In this document: piece after piece, positions 53,895 to 64,000 of the stretch
Layout of the letters: every line of letters starts with the position of its first letter
Numbering within the stretch: position 1 is the first letter of the stretch
From: Adiantum capillus-veneris
Taxonomy: Eukaryota; Streptophyta; Polypodiopsida; Polypodiales; Pteridaceae
DNA length: 64,000 nucleotides
Assembly (NCBI GenBank): GCA_014529385.2
Contig: CM043960.1
Span: forward strand, 76,469,910-76,533,909
Direction of reading: 5' to 3'
Translations under genes and position numbers: made by a program
The notes under the pieces: model-generated
Databases searched by the model: none
What the model was told of the DNA's origin: nothing
What the model saw: the letters and a program-made list of their open reading frames with translations, nothing else

Positions 53895-54176
53895 ATATTA
53901 CAAGGGTCGTGTTCTTGTGCATAATTTGTTTTTATGATTTGTGTTATGGCTCTTGCTCTTTTACTTTTTTATCTTGTTTTTGTGAGTATAAGGCTTTATA
54001 TATACATTCCCTAAGATTGGAGATTAAGAGGTCAGGGAGAAAGGTTGAGAGGGAAGCAAGTGAATAATGGATGTCCACAAACACTCCCCCCTTCCTTGGG
54101 TAGATCGTATCGTTTGAAATGATGTCGTCACCCTTTGAAACTAGTTGTTCCAAGTTGTTATAGGTGAAGATTTTTG
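53895..54176 (-). other. Spacer after the polyprotein
   Basis: Related to 3880-4027 of the tandem pair (ttccctaagattgga, aaacactccccccttccttg). No ORF of note. Confidence 0.6.
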
Positions 54177-55207
54177 TCAGTAGTTTTCTATTACCTTAGG
54201 TGCCTCGTCGAGTTGCAAGGGTGGTAAGATACTCTCCCAGATTTTCTCATTTCCATCATAGTAGCCTTGGGCTTCTAATAGTCGTTTTGGAATCCATCGT
54301 GATTTGGTCTTGACCCTCCTAGAGTGCACTCTTGGTTTTCTAGGGAAATTTTTTCTTGGAATGGATGGGAGGGTTGAGGTAGTTGGAAGTAAGGCCTTGG
54401 GGACCCATTGATATGTACTCTTAGGTCGTGCAGGTTGAGTACTTGCAATATTACTGCTTGCTGCAACTACAAGTGTTGAAGTGCTAGGTTCATGTGTAGC
54501 CGGCAAAGACGAGTTAACCACCTTGGATTGTGAATGTTGGCTATCCTTCAACTTTGCTAGAGTTTGCAACGTAGGTGACTTTGCTTGAATGATAGGGGTA
54601 AGAGTCGGTGGTCGCGTCGTGACACTACCAGTATCCCAATCAATAGTGCATTTGGTTGCCAACATCCACGTGCGTCCCAGGTTTACGTTGCCTTCCATAG
54701 CTCCCGCGGGCATGACTAGAAACCTCTGCACTATGCTTCCATTGTCATAGACAACAGGGGTCTGAAGGACTCCAAGAATAGCAGTTTTCTTTTTATTAAT
54801 GCCCTTGACTTGCATCGTACTCGGGGATAGGGTCGGTTTCCCTAATTGACACCAAACTCCATAGGATAACAAATTGTGTTTAGCTCCCGTATCTAATAAG
54901 GCATTGTATAGTACTTTCCCATAGGGGCTATTTAGCTCAATTGGGTATCGTAGGGGTGGCTCAGATTCTAATGAGTCGTCATCTGTGTCCTCGAAAAATG
55001 CTTGCATGATTCCCAGATTAGCCTCTCGTTGGCGTCTAAGACGTTGTTGTCGTTCTCGAGCCTCAACTCTTGGTTGGATTTTTTTAAGCTCTGCTTGTTC
55101 CTTGGCAGCCTTCTTTTGATGGATGGCTTGCAACTCTTCCTGGCTTAGAGGATCATAATATCTTTTGAATTTACTCCCATTAAGGAATCCAATGGTTTCA
55201 ACTCCAT
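54177..55207 (-). pseudogene. Second retropepsin domain and W-[VI]-P-K tail, fused after integrase
   Basis: A 318-codon frame (from 55133) plus about 25 codons upstream that continue the integrase C-terminus after a one-base shift near 55205 (LDGVETIGFLNGSKFKRYYD). A charged coiled-coil-like stretch (EQAELKKIQPRVEARERQQR) precedes a retropepsin-like domain. That domain has the active-site motif ALLDTGAKHNLLS near 54890 and, about 85 residues on, RFLVMPAGAMEGNVNLGRTW in the place of the ILGR flap-end motif. Then a Ser/Thr-rich linker, YQWVPKALL, SRWIPKRLLEAQGYYDGNEK and LPPLQLDEAPKVIENY. The last two match the end of the 1473-codon ORFs, but the protease does not occur there. A protease downstream of integrase is not the usual gypsy order. 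Confidence 0.85.
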
Positions 55208-56131
55208 CTAGAGTCCACGAATGGTACCTTGCGGGGTAATTTCACACACTCGATATGGTCCCTTACCAGCGTATTTCAATTTCTTCTTTTCATCACGTAC
55301 CCCGTACATAAGAACTTTATCACCAACCTTGATGTCTTTATCCTTTAAATGGCTATCAAACCACTTCTTTCTCCTATCCTTCTCCACTAGAGCATTTCGC
55401 ACAGCTAATTGCCTCTCTTCATCTAGCCTTTCCAGGATATATAATCGCTCCACTAAGGGGTTACCATCCCAACCTTCTTGAGAAGCTACTCGAAGACTAG
55501 GAATGACAAACTCCCATGGCATAACTGCTTCTTGGCCATACACCATCTTAAACGGTGTGCAATTAATAGCAACTTTATACGCAGTACGATAAGCCCATAA
55601 AGCTGATGTAAGCTTTAGGTCCCAATCAGTGCGATGAGCCTCAACTGTCTTTGTCAAAATGGAGATGAGAGTTTTGTTGGTACTCTCAGCTTGGCCATTT
55701 GCTTGGGGATAATAGGGTGTAGACTTGTGGTGAGATATCATGAAGTTTGATGTGAGTTATTTTATTACTTCATTTATAAAATGAGTTCCATTGTCACTCA
55801 CAAGTTCAAAGGGGCATCCAAAACGTGTGATAATGTTCTCAAAGAGGAACTTAGCTGTTGTTTTTGCATCCGCCTTTCGTGTTGCTTTTGCTTCAGCCCA
55901 TTTGGTTACATAGTCGGTAGCCACAATGATATATCGTGATTGCGTGTTACGTGCAGCCGGACTAATCGGTCCTACAAAGTCTAAGCCCCACTTTTCAAAT
56001 GGTTGGGTTACCTTGATGGGATGTAGAGGCATCCTATCACTTCTTTGTGGCTTCTTGAAGCGTTGGCATTCATCACATCCCTTTGCAAAAAGTGATGCAT
56101 CCTTAAACAGAGTGGGCCACCAATAGCCTGA
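55208..56131 (-). pseudogene. Gypsy integrase
   Basis: Catalytic core D,D,E: GLDFVGPISPAARNTQSRYI near 55980, FELVSDNGTHFINEV near 55790 and PYYPQANGQAESTNKTL near 55700. The zinc-binding region has CDECQRFKKPQ near 56070 and, upstream, AHMGVAGGN (end of the RT frame), where the second His of the HHCC motif is Asn. An in-frame stop lies at the start (after ARKIL) and another at about 55756. C-terminal part: RTAYKVAINCTPFKMVYGQE, then KVGDKVLMYGVRDEKKKLKY. No chromodomain; a second protease follows instead. Confidence 0.9.
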
Positions 56132-57682
56132 CTATAAGATCTTTCGGGCAGTCAACTTTCTTGAAACGTTACCACCAGCTACGCCCATGTGTGCCTCTTG
56201 TAGAATATATAAATACTCATCCTCGTGGGCACAGCGTCTAAGAACATCATCTTTTCCTCTCTTATAGAGAGTTCCAGCCAGTAAGCAATAGGGTTCGCAT
56301 TCCTTGATTAATTTTCGAGCTATATCTTTTCGCAGCTCTTTGGGTGAAAAACCATTAACTAAGAAGTTAACAATCTTTTCACTCCATTCAGGCATTGTCT
56401 CAACAATGAACAAAGGAGTATCAGGCAATTCATCATCAACCCCCGTAGGAGCTTCGCCATTAGGGATACGAGATAAATGATCTGCCATGACATGTTTCCT
56501 CCCAGGCCTCACAACAACGGTGAAGTCAAACTCAAGAAGAATTAACAACCATCGTGTAATTCGACCTGTGGAACACGGCTTGTTTACCAAATATAGCAAT
56601 GCTTGATGATCAACATAAAACACAAAATTGGTAGCAAGAAGGTAATAGCGAAATTTCTTTACTGCGTAAATCATAGCTAGACCTTCGCGCTCTGTAGTAG
56701 TGTAGTTCATCTCGGCATCATTTAATTGGCGACTTGCAAAGCTAATAGGGTAGTCCAATTTATGTTCTCCTGGTTGAGTTAGAACACACCCAAAAGCAAA
56801 ATTTGATGCATCAATATGCACATGAAAAGGTACATTCCAATCAGGTGTTCGCAGGATTGGAGCGCTTGTTAGGGCCTTCTTTAATAACTCATAAGATTGA
56901 TGACATTCTTCCGTCCAGTGAAACTCGATAAGAAGCTTGTACAATGGACGCGCTATCTCGGCAAAGTTTAAAATAAACCTTCGATAATAACCAACATGGC
57001 CCATAAATCTTTGAACTCCTTTATAGTTCGTAGGTGGTGGAAAATCGGCAATGGCTTTAATCTTACTCTCATCTGTGGATATCCCGTTCTTGGACACTAT
57101 ATGCCCTAGAATGACTCCATGCTTAACCCAAAATTGGCATTTGAAAGGGTTCAATGAGATGTGATAAAATCTGCACCTTTCAAATATTTTTCGTAGATAT
57201 AACAAATGCTTCTCCCAAGAAGAATAAACACAAAGGTCGTCTAGGAAAGCTTCACAAAACTTCCTTAGAAATTCATTAAACGTAGTGTTTATTAATCGTT
57301 GGAATGTAGCAGGGGCATTTGTTAAGCCAAAAGCCATAACACGAAATGCAAACACTCCAAACTCTGTGATAAAATCAGCTTTAGCTTGGTCCTCTAATGC
57401 AATTGTGATTTGATTGTAACCAGAGTACCCATCTAAAAAGCTATAAGCTTCCTTGCCCGCAACTCTTTCAAGCACATGTTCTGAATATGGCAAGGGATAA
57501 TGATCTCTCCTAGTAGCTGCATTAACTTTCTTGAGGTCCACGCACACTCTTAGTTTCCCATTCTTTTTTGGCACAATGACTATTGGAGAAACCCATTCTG
57601 AGTGCTCAATAGGGTATATGAATCCACATTGGATAAGTTTTTCAATCTCCTCTTGTACAATTTTGGCGTACTTAGGATTCAT
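56132..57682 (-). CDS. Gypsy reverse transcriptase-RNase H segment
   Basis: An intact 516-codon frame of the otherwise broken polyprotein. RT: EWVSPIVIVPKKNGKLRVCV, DLKKVNAATRRDHYPLPYSE, FRVMAFGLTNAPATFQRLIN, active site FLDDLCVYS (near 57245; both Asp present), then GHIVSKNGIS. RNase H: HVHIDASNFAFGCVL (Asp), YTTTEREGLAMIYAVKKFRY (Glu), VDHQALLYLVN (Asp), HVMADHLSRIPNGE (Asp). The end enters the integrase zinc region. One TAA upstream separates it from the frame at 58186-57695. It synthesises cDNA from the element's RNA, primed by the tRNA. It could in principle serve the pol-less partner, but this copy lacks an intact polyprotein. Confidence 0.93.
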   Translation of the reverse strand: MNPKYAKIVQEEIEKLIQCGFIYPIEHSEWVSPIVIVPKKNGKLRVCVDLKKVNAATRRDHYPLPYSEHVLERVAGKEAYSFLDGYSGYNQITIALEDQAKADFITEFGVFAFRVMAFGLTNAPATFQRLINTTFNEFLRKFCEAFLDDLCVYSSWEKHLLYLRKIFERCRFYHISLNPFKCQFWVKHGVILGHIVSKNGISTDESKIKAIADFPPPTNYKGVQRFMGHVGYYRRFILNFAEIARPLYKLLIEFHWTEECHQSYELLKKALTSAPILRTPDWNVPFHVHIDASNFAFGCVLTQPGEHKLDYPISFASRQLNDAEMNYTTTEREGLAMIYAVKKFRYYLLATNFVFYVDHQALLYLVNKPCSTGRITRWLLILLEFDFTVVVRPGRKHVMADHLSRIPNGEAPTGVDDELPDTPLFIVETMPEWSEKIVNFLVNGFSPKELRKDIARKLIKECEPYCLLAGTLYKRGKDDVLRRCAHEDEYLYILQEAHMGVAGGNVSRKLTARKIL

Positions 57683-57694
57683 TGGATAGGGTCG

Positions 57695-58771
57695 TTACTG
57701 GACGGGTTTAGCAGTGTTGATCATGGGAATTGTATGTTGCACCACAGAAGGTGGAACGCCCTTCATGTCATGATATGTCCAAGCAAAGATATCCTTGTAT
57801 TCCTTGAGGAGCTCCTTAAGTACAGCCTCTTCAGTTTCGGTAAGGTCTTGAGCAATAAAGAATGGTTTAGACTCCTCACCTGGTTCTGCTAATTCTATCT
57901 CTTTAACTACCGTTGGACCATCATAGACTCCACTGCTTCCATTGGTAGGTATTCGTTGGGCTTTGGCATACACAACCTTTTGCTCCCCCGTGGTATAAGA
58001 TTTAAAATGTTCAGGAGCCGTATGTAAGTCAGCAGGCTCTTGTCCTGACAGAGACCTTTCTTTTAGTTCTGCCTCCTTTTGTTGTTGTGCTAACTCTCGG
58101 TTTTGACGTCTTCTTATAGTTCGACTCAATTTTGGCTCTGTAACCTCCAATTGAGCGAGGTCAATGGGTCGTGGGCTGCACCACATGACACTCCGGAGAT
58201 GTTCACCCCAATTGTCTACTAGCTTTCGATGAGCATCACATGCCCCTAGATAGCTAAGCCATTATGCAGTAGATCTTTCCTTGTTTATCCTAGCTCTCAC
58301 ATTTGCTTGATATCGTCGACTCTTATATGACCTTTGTTTCTTGTTAAGGTTTTGATTTTGGTAAATGTTTGAACTCGACTCGCCTGATAGGTCTTCGCTT
58401 GTATCTTCTTCACTCTCATATAAATTACCATAGACGGTCGTACTAGGCCTTGAGTATTTATTTTCTATACTTGGTTCACTCGATGTTTCCTCAGGTTCTG
58501 AATCTATTTCTTCCTGAGATTCCGTTTCCGATGTGTATTGGCCTGAAGCCTTTGAGGAATCATCAGTTTCACTCTCAAGTAGGTGTGCCTCTTTCTTATC
58601 ATCGGATGTTACATGCGCTACACCTAACATGTTTACTGGTGCAATGTGTGGTATCTCTTCCCCATTTGGTGTTACCCAAGTTGTTCCTCTAGCTCCCCAT
58701 GTATCTATAGTTGCCGCTAGGTGTACCCAATCGACATTGTCTGGCTCAGCCATTCCGGGTAGGATATCCAT
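57695..58771 (-). pseudogene. Protease-RT linker of the polyprotein
   Basis: Two frames separated by a single stop near 58259: 58771-58262 (MDILPGMAEPDNVDWVHLAA...; acidic Ser/Glu-rich part) and 58186-57695 (basic LSRTIRRRQNRELAQQQKEA; then EAVLKELLKEYKDIFAWTYH and MKGVPPSVVQHTI, the usual lead-in to gypsy RT). The start of the first is shared with the 1473-codon ORFs (DNVDWVHLA; TWVTP; NML). After that the tandem pair jumps to the W-[VI]-P-K tail, so the deletion in the pair begins here. Confidence 0.88.
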
Positions 58772-58834
58772 ATAAGGAGAGTTCTCCCCAATATCCGTTT
58801 CTTCGTTACACGTGTAACAATACTGTAATGGAGC

Positions 58835-59782
58835 TTAGTGAATTGTTGTGTCTGATCGATTATCAATGATGAATTTATTTCCTAGAGGATGCGTTCGACC
58901 ACTTAAAAGATCAACTCGAATGACAGAGTCTTGGAACTGTAAGTAGACGTGGTTTTTGGACCAGTCATGCACCATTTTTTCTTCCCTCATGAATGGACGC
59001 CCTAAGATCATCTCAAATGACATAGGATGCTTGGAAAAATCCATAACAATGAGAGTCTGCCTTACCTTGTGTCCCAAGACCTTGATCCTGAGATCCTTTA
59101 GCATTCCAATAGGCGTAACAATAGATCCATTAGCCATTTTTACCACTACACTTGTGGCTTCAAGGTGAGGTCGCCCCATAGACTCCCAACAACTCTTTGT
59201 CACCATGTTGACTCCCGCACCACCGTCAAGGACCCCCTTTACAGTTAATCCTTTAGTAGTGATTGGTAGAGTAGCATTAGATTCATCACCTTCAAAGTAT
59301 TGCCCCAACTTGTTAACGGGTACTTCAATTACAGATTCATGTCCCGCTAGGTCAGATGGTGGTGCTAAATGTTCCTCATCATTCATTACCGAGTCAGGTT
59401 TGTTCATATGTGCAAACTGTGGTAATCCGGCCTGTAATTCTCCATTGAGGAAGGCTCGAAGAGCTGAGACTAGCTCGGGGTCTTTATATAGTTTGGACAT
59501 GATGGTGGTTCTAACTTCTGAAGACATGAAATCCATCAATTTGGCAACATTTAATGGCATCTTGTGGGATGTAGGACCCTGACAAGAGAATGGTGAAGAT
59601 GGAATCTCCACTTCCTCAAGGGGGTCGGGCATTCCCTCACCAAACATTCTCTCTAGTAGGAAAGGTGTGTGTCCACTTTCAGATGTCCTACCCTCACTCT
59701 CTTCCCGAATGATACTGGGTATAGCTAACGGCCTGTAGTTCTTGTGAGGTTGAACTTGTGTGGGAAACACTGTGTCTGACAT
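58835..59782 (-). pseudogene. First retropepsin domain of the polyprotein
   Basis: A 315-codon frame between two single stops. It contains GVLDGGAGVNMVTKSCWESM near 59215 and FEMILGRPFMREEKMVHDWS near 59000, collinear and very similar to the protease part of the 1473-codon ORFs. The middle residue of the D-[ST]-G triad is Gly, as in the pair. It cleaves the gag-pol precursor if active. Confidence 0.9.
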
Positions 59783-61798
59783 CTAGATATGTTTGGGTTC
59801 AGGTTCTAATGTTCGTTGAGTTTCTTTCACCAAACCCCTCAGTTGTTGGACTCGTTCAATTTCCACTGTTGGGTTTGGATAGGTTCCAATCTTTCTCTTG
59901 CAATCCTCATTTTTTGTCTCTCGTGGCTTATCTTGGGGGTTCGCAACTGGGTGGTTTAACTTTGAATACTCTTTTGGTGTTCGTCGTAATTCCCTCTCGT
60001 GATCCTCCTCACTGGCTTTTTCCTTTGTAGTAACAGTTTTGGTCTCCGTGGTCTCTATCGAATCTGAGTCATCCTCAGGGTCGTTCATATACACGGGATC
60101 CTCTCCTGTCCCTATGTTAGTCTTTGAACTAGGTTTTGAGCTAGAAGCATTAAGGGATTTCTTTCTTCGTGTTTTCTTCTTTCTCGCTTGGCCAATGGAT
60201 CCAGCATCTCTCTCTTCGAGGCTTTTGGAGCTTTGGGTTCTAGGGACCATGTGCTGTAATGGCAACTGTTGCTCCATGGGTGGGGTAGGCATCAATGCAG
60301 GAACTTGAGGTGAGTCTGCCCAAGCTATAGGCGGTCTAATTTCCATGATGCGTTTAAGCATTAGGCAATCCTTCGCTTGATGGCCATACCTACCACACGC
60401 GTTACAAGTCCCGTTAAACTTTACTCTGAAAGTAGGGCATTCACTCGTAGTATGTGGGCCCAAGCAGATTGAGCACCATTGCTGCTCCCTTCTTGGATAC
60501 ATATGAGTGTTTTGTGGAGCACAATTACCCCTAAGGCTTTCTTGGATGGCCTTGGTGAGATCTGCCAAAGTCATCTCAGATATCGTTTGCTCTTTCACGA
60601 TTGGCTTTATCTTCATTGGCTCATGCCCTGATGCTTGCGAGCTACTAGACTTCGGCTCGGCAGACACTCTTTCTCCTGCAATCATTAAATTATCCTCCAA
60701 TTGGATTGCATTCATGGTGACCGCTTCCCAAGTAGTGATACCTCTAATGACTAGGCCATTATAAATACTTTCATGTCGTAGTCCCCTAATGAATCTATCG
60801 AGAAATTGGTTGTTGTTGAATAGCTCGTTTGGATTGCATCGAGAATTCAAATTCTTTAGGCGACTAATGAAGTCTCTCACGGATTCACCTTCTTCTCGTT
60901 GGGCTTTCTGGAGCTGAGAGGCTACACCCCAAAGCACTCCCTCTCGTATGTATTCTTTTAAGAACAGTCTCCTAAGAGTAGAGTAGATCGTTTTCTCTTC
61001 TACTCTTAAGGTTCTATACCAATCTCCAGCCTTTCCGCTTAGGGTCAAACTCAAAGCCTTACACTTATGTAGCTCATTGTGCTCTTCCAAGGAATCGCAC
61101 ACATGTTCAAAGACTTCCATATGCTTTCTAGCATCTCCGTCTCCACTGAATTTTTGTGTGAGCTTAGCTAATTGAACTGCCTTGCTCCTAGGCTCTCTAT
61201 CAGTTGCACTATGCATGTTTTCCGCAATAGAGCGACCGATAGTTTGAGCAAATGATGCCGAATCTCCTATTTGAGCAGGTATAATGGGTGTATGTGCTCC
61301 TGGAACCACATGTGAGATGGGAGTTGGCCTTGGCCTTGGCATACGCGCGGCTCTTGGGTCCCATATTTCGTATGGTGGTGTGCCAGACGGTGGTCCAAAG
61401 TTTACAGGCGTGGCCCTAGGCATAGGGGGTGCCTGATATGGCATGTTATTATTAAATGGCATGGATCCACTTGTATAAGAGCTTGGATAATTCCATTGTG
61501 GACTGTAAGCTCTTGGAATAATTAGAGGTGTAGGAGCTACATGAGGCTGAGGTACGACAGGTGCACACGATTGATACATACATGTAGATATAGTTGGGGG
61601 CACTGTGCTACTAGGCATCGGCACAGTGTTAACAAATGAACTCCATGGTGTACTTCTTGTCATGCTCACCACTAGGATATGCATGGTAGCCGTAGTGTCA
61701 TTAAGAGAAAGATGAGCTAGATCTGGGAAGGTAAAGCTGCCACTTGTGGTCTCAGATTGTACTGAGGGCTCCTGGCGAAACAACATATGGAGGATCAA
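59783..61798 (-). pseudogene. Gag capsid and nucleocapsid region of the right-hand element
   Basis: A 671-codon frame. Retrotrans_gag domain: RSKAVQLAKLTQKFSGDGDA, GKAGDWYRTLRVEEKTIYST, GESVRDFISRLKNLNSRCNP. Cys/His clusters CSICLGPHTTSEC and CNACGRYGHQAKDC (about 60480-60370). Compared with the 1473-codon ORFs, the third and fourth clusters are missing: after MEQQLPLQHMVPRTQ it jumps to SSKSLEERDAGSI. It is frameshifted near 61800 from the upstream frame (62012-61752) and ends in a TAG before the protease. Confidence 0.9.
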
Positions 61799-62843
61799 TG
61801 GGGCTCACTGAGGGAGTCTCCATTTGTGACAGGGTTGGTTGGTTGGCCTTTCCCGTATCCAAGAATCTCATTAGGCCTGTTGAAGGCATGTTGATCCCTG
61901 TGTTCTGTCTTTCTAACTCGACAATCCTATGGAGGACATCACAGACTTTCTGTTGTTGCTCATCTATGCTAGTAGCACCCGATGTGGATTGTAGAACATC
62001 TAACCAACCCACATGATAGGTGTGTCCTGTGTACCGATTAGTTAAAGCTTCTGCTTGTAGATCATACTCCCAATTTTCGTTTAGGAATATCCCATCTAGG
62101 CCTGGCGTGCTGGAGGTTTACCTCGAAGTGGAAGCATTATTGCTCCCCATCGCTTGCCCCTCCGTGACTGCTACCTTGGGAGCACTCGGTTGCTCGGCTG
62201 GCATGATTGTTGTCATAGGAGCCTTTGCTTTCAGGGCTCGACTTTGTTCTAGCCTTCGTAGGTTCTCAATTTCCCTCTCCCTTGTTGCTTGCATATAGCG
62301 TTCGATCTCTTGCACTTCGGCAAGACTCCTACCATCGGGTAGTAGAACCTCAGAGGGAGATAGTCCTAAAGGATCAGGAGGTGCAGTGGATGGAACATTC
62401 ACATGCACACTCTCAAGAAGCATAGGGTCTATTTTAGGCATGAATGACGAATTTACTTCCCCATTCCCTTCATTTATTTCATTAACCGCATGTTCGGAGC
62501 GAGTAGCTCTACTAAGGGTCTCTTTTAAGCGGCTAAACACGCTGGACCCGGGCCGTGGGCCCATGGAATGCATGTCTTGACTTGAACTATCAGGGTTTGG
62601 TGTAGGATACCCCTCCATGACTTCGTAGTCAGAGGAAGAATCACTAGACGCGATATGAGGATCTTGGGTCGCGCTACCTTGAGTCCTAGCCGAAGGTCCA
62701 GAACCTAGGGTGGAGGAATAATGGGTGCCCGCGTAAATGGAGGCACTACCAATATGCTCGTGCTCTAACACTCGTCCAGAGCGTAGGTTCATATGACTTG
62801 GATCCCCTAGAAGTGTCAGTGAGTGCCCGTGAAGGCTACTCAC
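61752..62843 (-). pseudogene. Gag N-terminal region of the right-hand element
   Basis: Two frames, 62843-62118 and 62012-61752, split by a TAA near 62118 that lies between the Ser/Thr-rich part and the WLDVLQSTSGATSIDEQQQK part. The likely start is the Met in MNLRSGRVLEHEH (near 62792), by comparison with MHLRSGRVLEHEH of the pair. Reading is open across the point where both tandem copies have TGA (ELERQNTGINMPSTGLMRFL), which shows that the N-terminal region and gag were once one protein. Confidence 0.85.
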
Positions 62844-64000
62844 CTAGTAATTTTGGGTGTTTTGCAACCCAAGTCTTTTCTTATTTATTTATTTTTTGAT
62901 TTTTTGGTCCTTTTTTTCTGACCCAGCTATAGAATAGAACGTATGATAGCTCAAAACGAGCATCTCGGTCAGAGGGACGTGCCGTGCTTTACAGCCCTCC
63001 GTTTGGTCACTTTATGCCCTCGGAATCCCTAAAACCGTCAATTTCTAGTAGGGAACTAGGCCCAAATTAGAAAGTCTAAGGGTGTAAGTGGGAAGAGAAG
63101 TGAGGAGAGTGGAGGACTTGCCCCACATGCTCTCATTCCCTCTTGAGGGGGTAGGGTATATATATAAGAGTGAGTCTAGTATATATCATAGGACTGAGGC
63201 CTGGGCCTGGGCCTGGGCATGGGCTTGGGGAAATGATCCCGATCCCGATCAAAATTTTAGTGTAGCCCCCCAGTCACTCACGCTTAAATATTTTCGGTTT
63301 GGGCTTGGGGAAATGATCCCGATCCCGATCAAAATTTTAGTGTAGCCCCCCAGTCACTCACGCTTAAATATTTTCGGTTTGGGATTGGGGAAATGATCCC
63401 GATCCCGATCAAAATTTTAGTGTAGCCCCCCAGTCACTCACGCTTGAATATTTTTGGTTTTTTTTTTTTTTGAGGCGACGACCACACGTGGTTAGGTGAC
63501 CCTTTCTTGGCCACACACACTGTCAACACCTACCTAACCTCTCTGTCAACAGCTCATAGCTCACAGACAGCTCACTACCTTATCTACTTACTAACAGTGC
63601 TGCTAACCACTAACTAATCTACTAACTAATCTGTTAACTGCTTACTGACAGTGAGCTAACTGTCCACCTACTTCCTCTCTCACTACCTTACTGTGCAAAG
63701 ACTGTGTGCAGGAAAACCTTGACAGAAAACTGTGTACAGACTGTGTGCAAACAGAAATTGCTAGCTGCCTTCCTACTTATTCATTCACTGCAAACAAGCT
63801 AACGACTACTAATTGTGCAAAGACTGTGTGCAAACAGAAAACACAACATTATGCAGAAATCACAGAACTTGTAGACAATACAGAAATTAACAACTTGCAG
63901 AAAAACAACTCATTCCTATTCCTCTTCCTCTTCTTTCCTACTACAAACAACTCATAGGAGAAGCACAAAGTGCCTCTTGGGCTTAGTGCAGGGCGATTCC
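62844..64000 (-). other. Leader of the right-hand gypsy element, cut by the window end
   Basis: Contains the conserved block with gtgccgtgctttacagccct, the TATA-rich gtatatatataag near 63146, the short hexamer array (about 63200), three 80-bp tandem units and a CT/CA-rich unstructured part. Related to 9209-10186. The last bases (cttagtgcagggcgattcc) correspond to the sequence immediately before the PBS in the tandem pair, so PBS and 5' LTR lie just beyond 64000. Confidence 0.8.
63221..63460. repeat. Three 80-bp tandem repeats in the leader
   Basis: Units at 63221-63300, 63301-63380 and 63381-63460, each beginning ggg(c/a)ttggggaaatgatcc and ending tattttcggttt or a variant. The first two appear identical; the third has a few substitutions. 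Absent from the tandem pair. Confidence 0.95.

Overview
The window looks like a repeat-rich nuclear segment of a land plant with a large genome. I find no host gene, rRNA, tRNA gene or CRISPR array. Almost all recognisable content is LTR retrotransposons of the Ty3/gypsy and Ty1/copia superfamilies, many of them nested. Primer-binding sites (PBS) match plant tRNA-Asp and initiator tRNA-Met, and CT/CA microsatellites and AT-rich spacers fill the rest. I cannot name the species. Function is inferred from motifs read by eye in the translated frames.

Layout, left to right. 1-1972: old spacer with a diverged direct repeat. 1973-19025: a complex Ty3/gypsy insertion on the minus strand, LTR-internal-LTR-internal-LTR, bounded by a perfect 5-bp target-site duplication (TSD) tgcac. 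Each 8239-bp period carries a short upstream ORF and a 1473-codon gag-protease ORF, but no reverse transcriptase, RNase H or integrase. The middle LTR is a recombinant of the outer two, as expected from unequal crossing-over between the ends of one element. 19480-24130: a decayed plus-strand relative of the same family. 24131-28770: mostly anonymous AT-rich DNA with a decayed gypsy leader/PBS and a foldback repeat. 28776-31975: a short gag-only copia element with TSD gcttt. 31976-39767: short repeats, several LTR pieces of a chromovirus-like gypsy family, and two copia relics.

39768-50597: one chromovirus LTR split by a nearly full copia element (40468-49681, minus strand). That copia element is itself split by a young short copia element (44464-47950, plus strand, TSD catgt) with an intact 596-codon ORF lacking integrase and most of reverse transcriptase. 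50598-51387: the 3' end of the chromovirus pol, cut by another gypsy element. 51388-64000: that element is on the minus strand and its 5' LTR lies beyond the window. It is the pol-containing relative of the tandem pair.

The most interesting biology is the relation between the 51.4-64 kb element and the tandem pair. The pol-bearing relative has gag, a first retropepsin (motif DGGAG), RT, RNase H, integrase and then a second retropepsin-like domain (motif DTGA) fused downstream of integrase. It also has a tail with W-[VI]-P-K motifs and an extra acidic 152-codon ORF. The tandem elements keep gag, the first protease and an expanded W-[VI]-P-K tail, but have lost everything from RT through the second protease without breaking frame. 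The simplest reading is a non-autonomous gag-protease partner of an element like the one at the right. The 596-codon copia ORF shows the same kind of pol excision independently.
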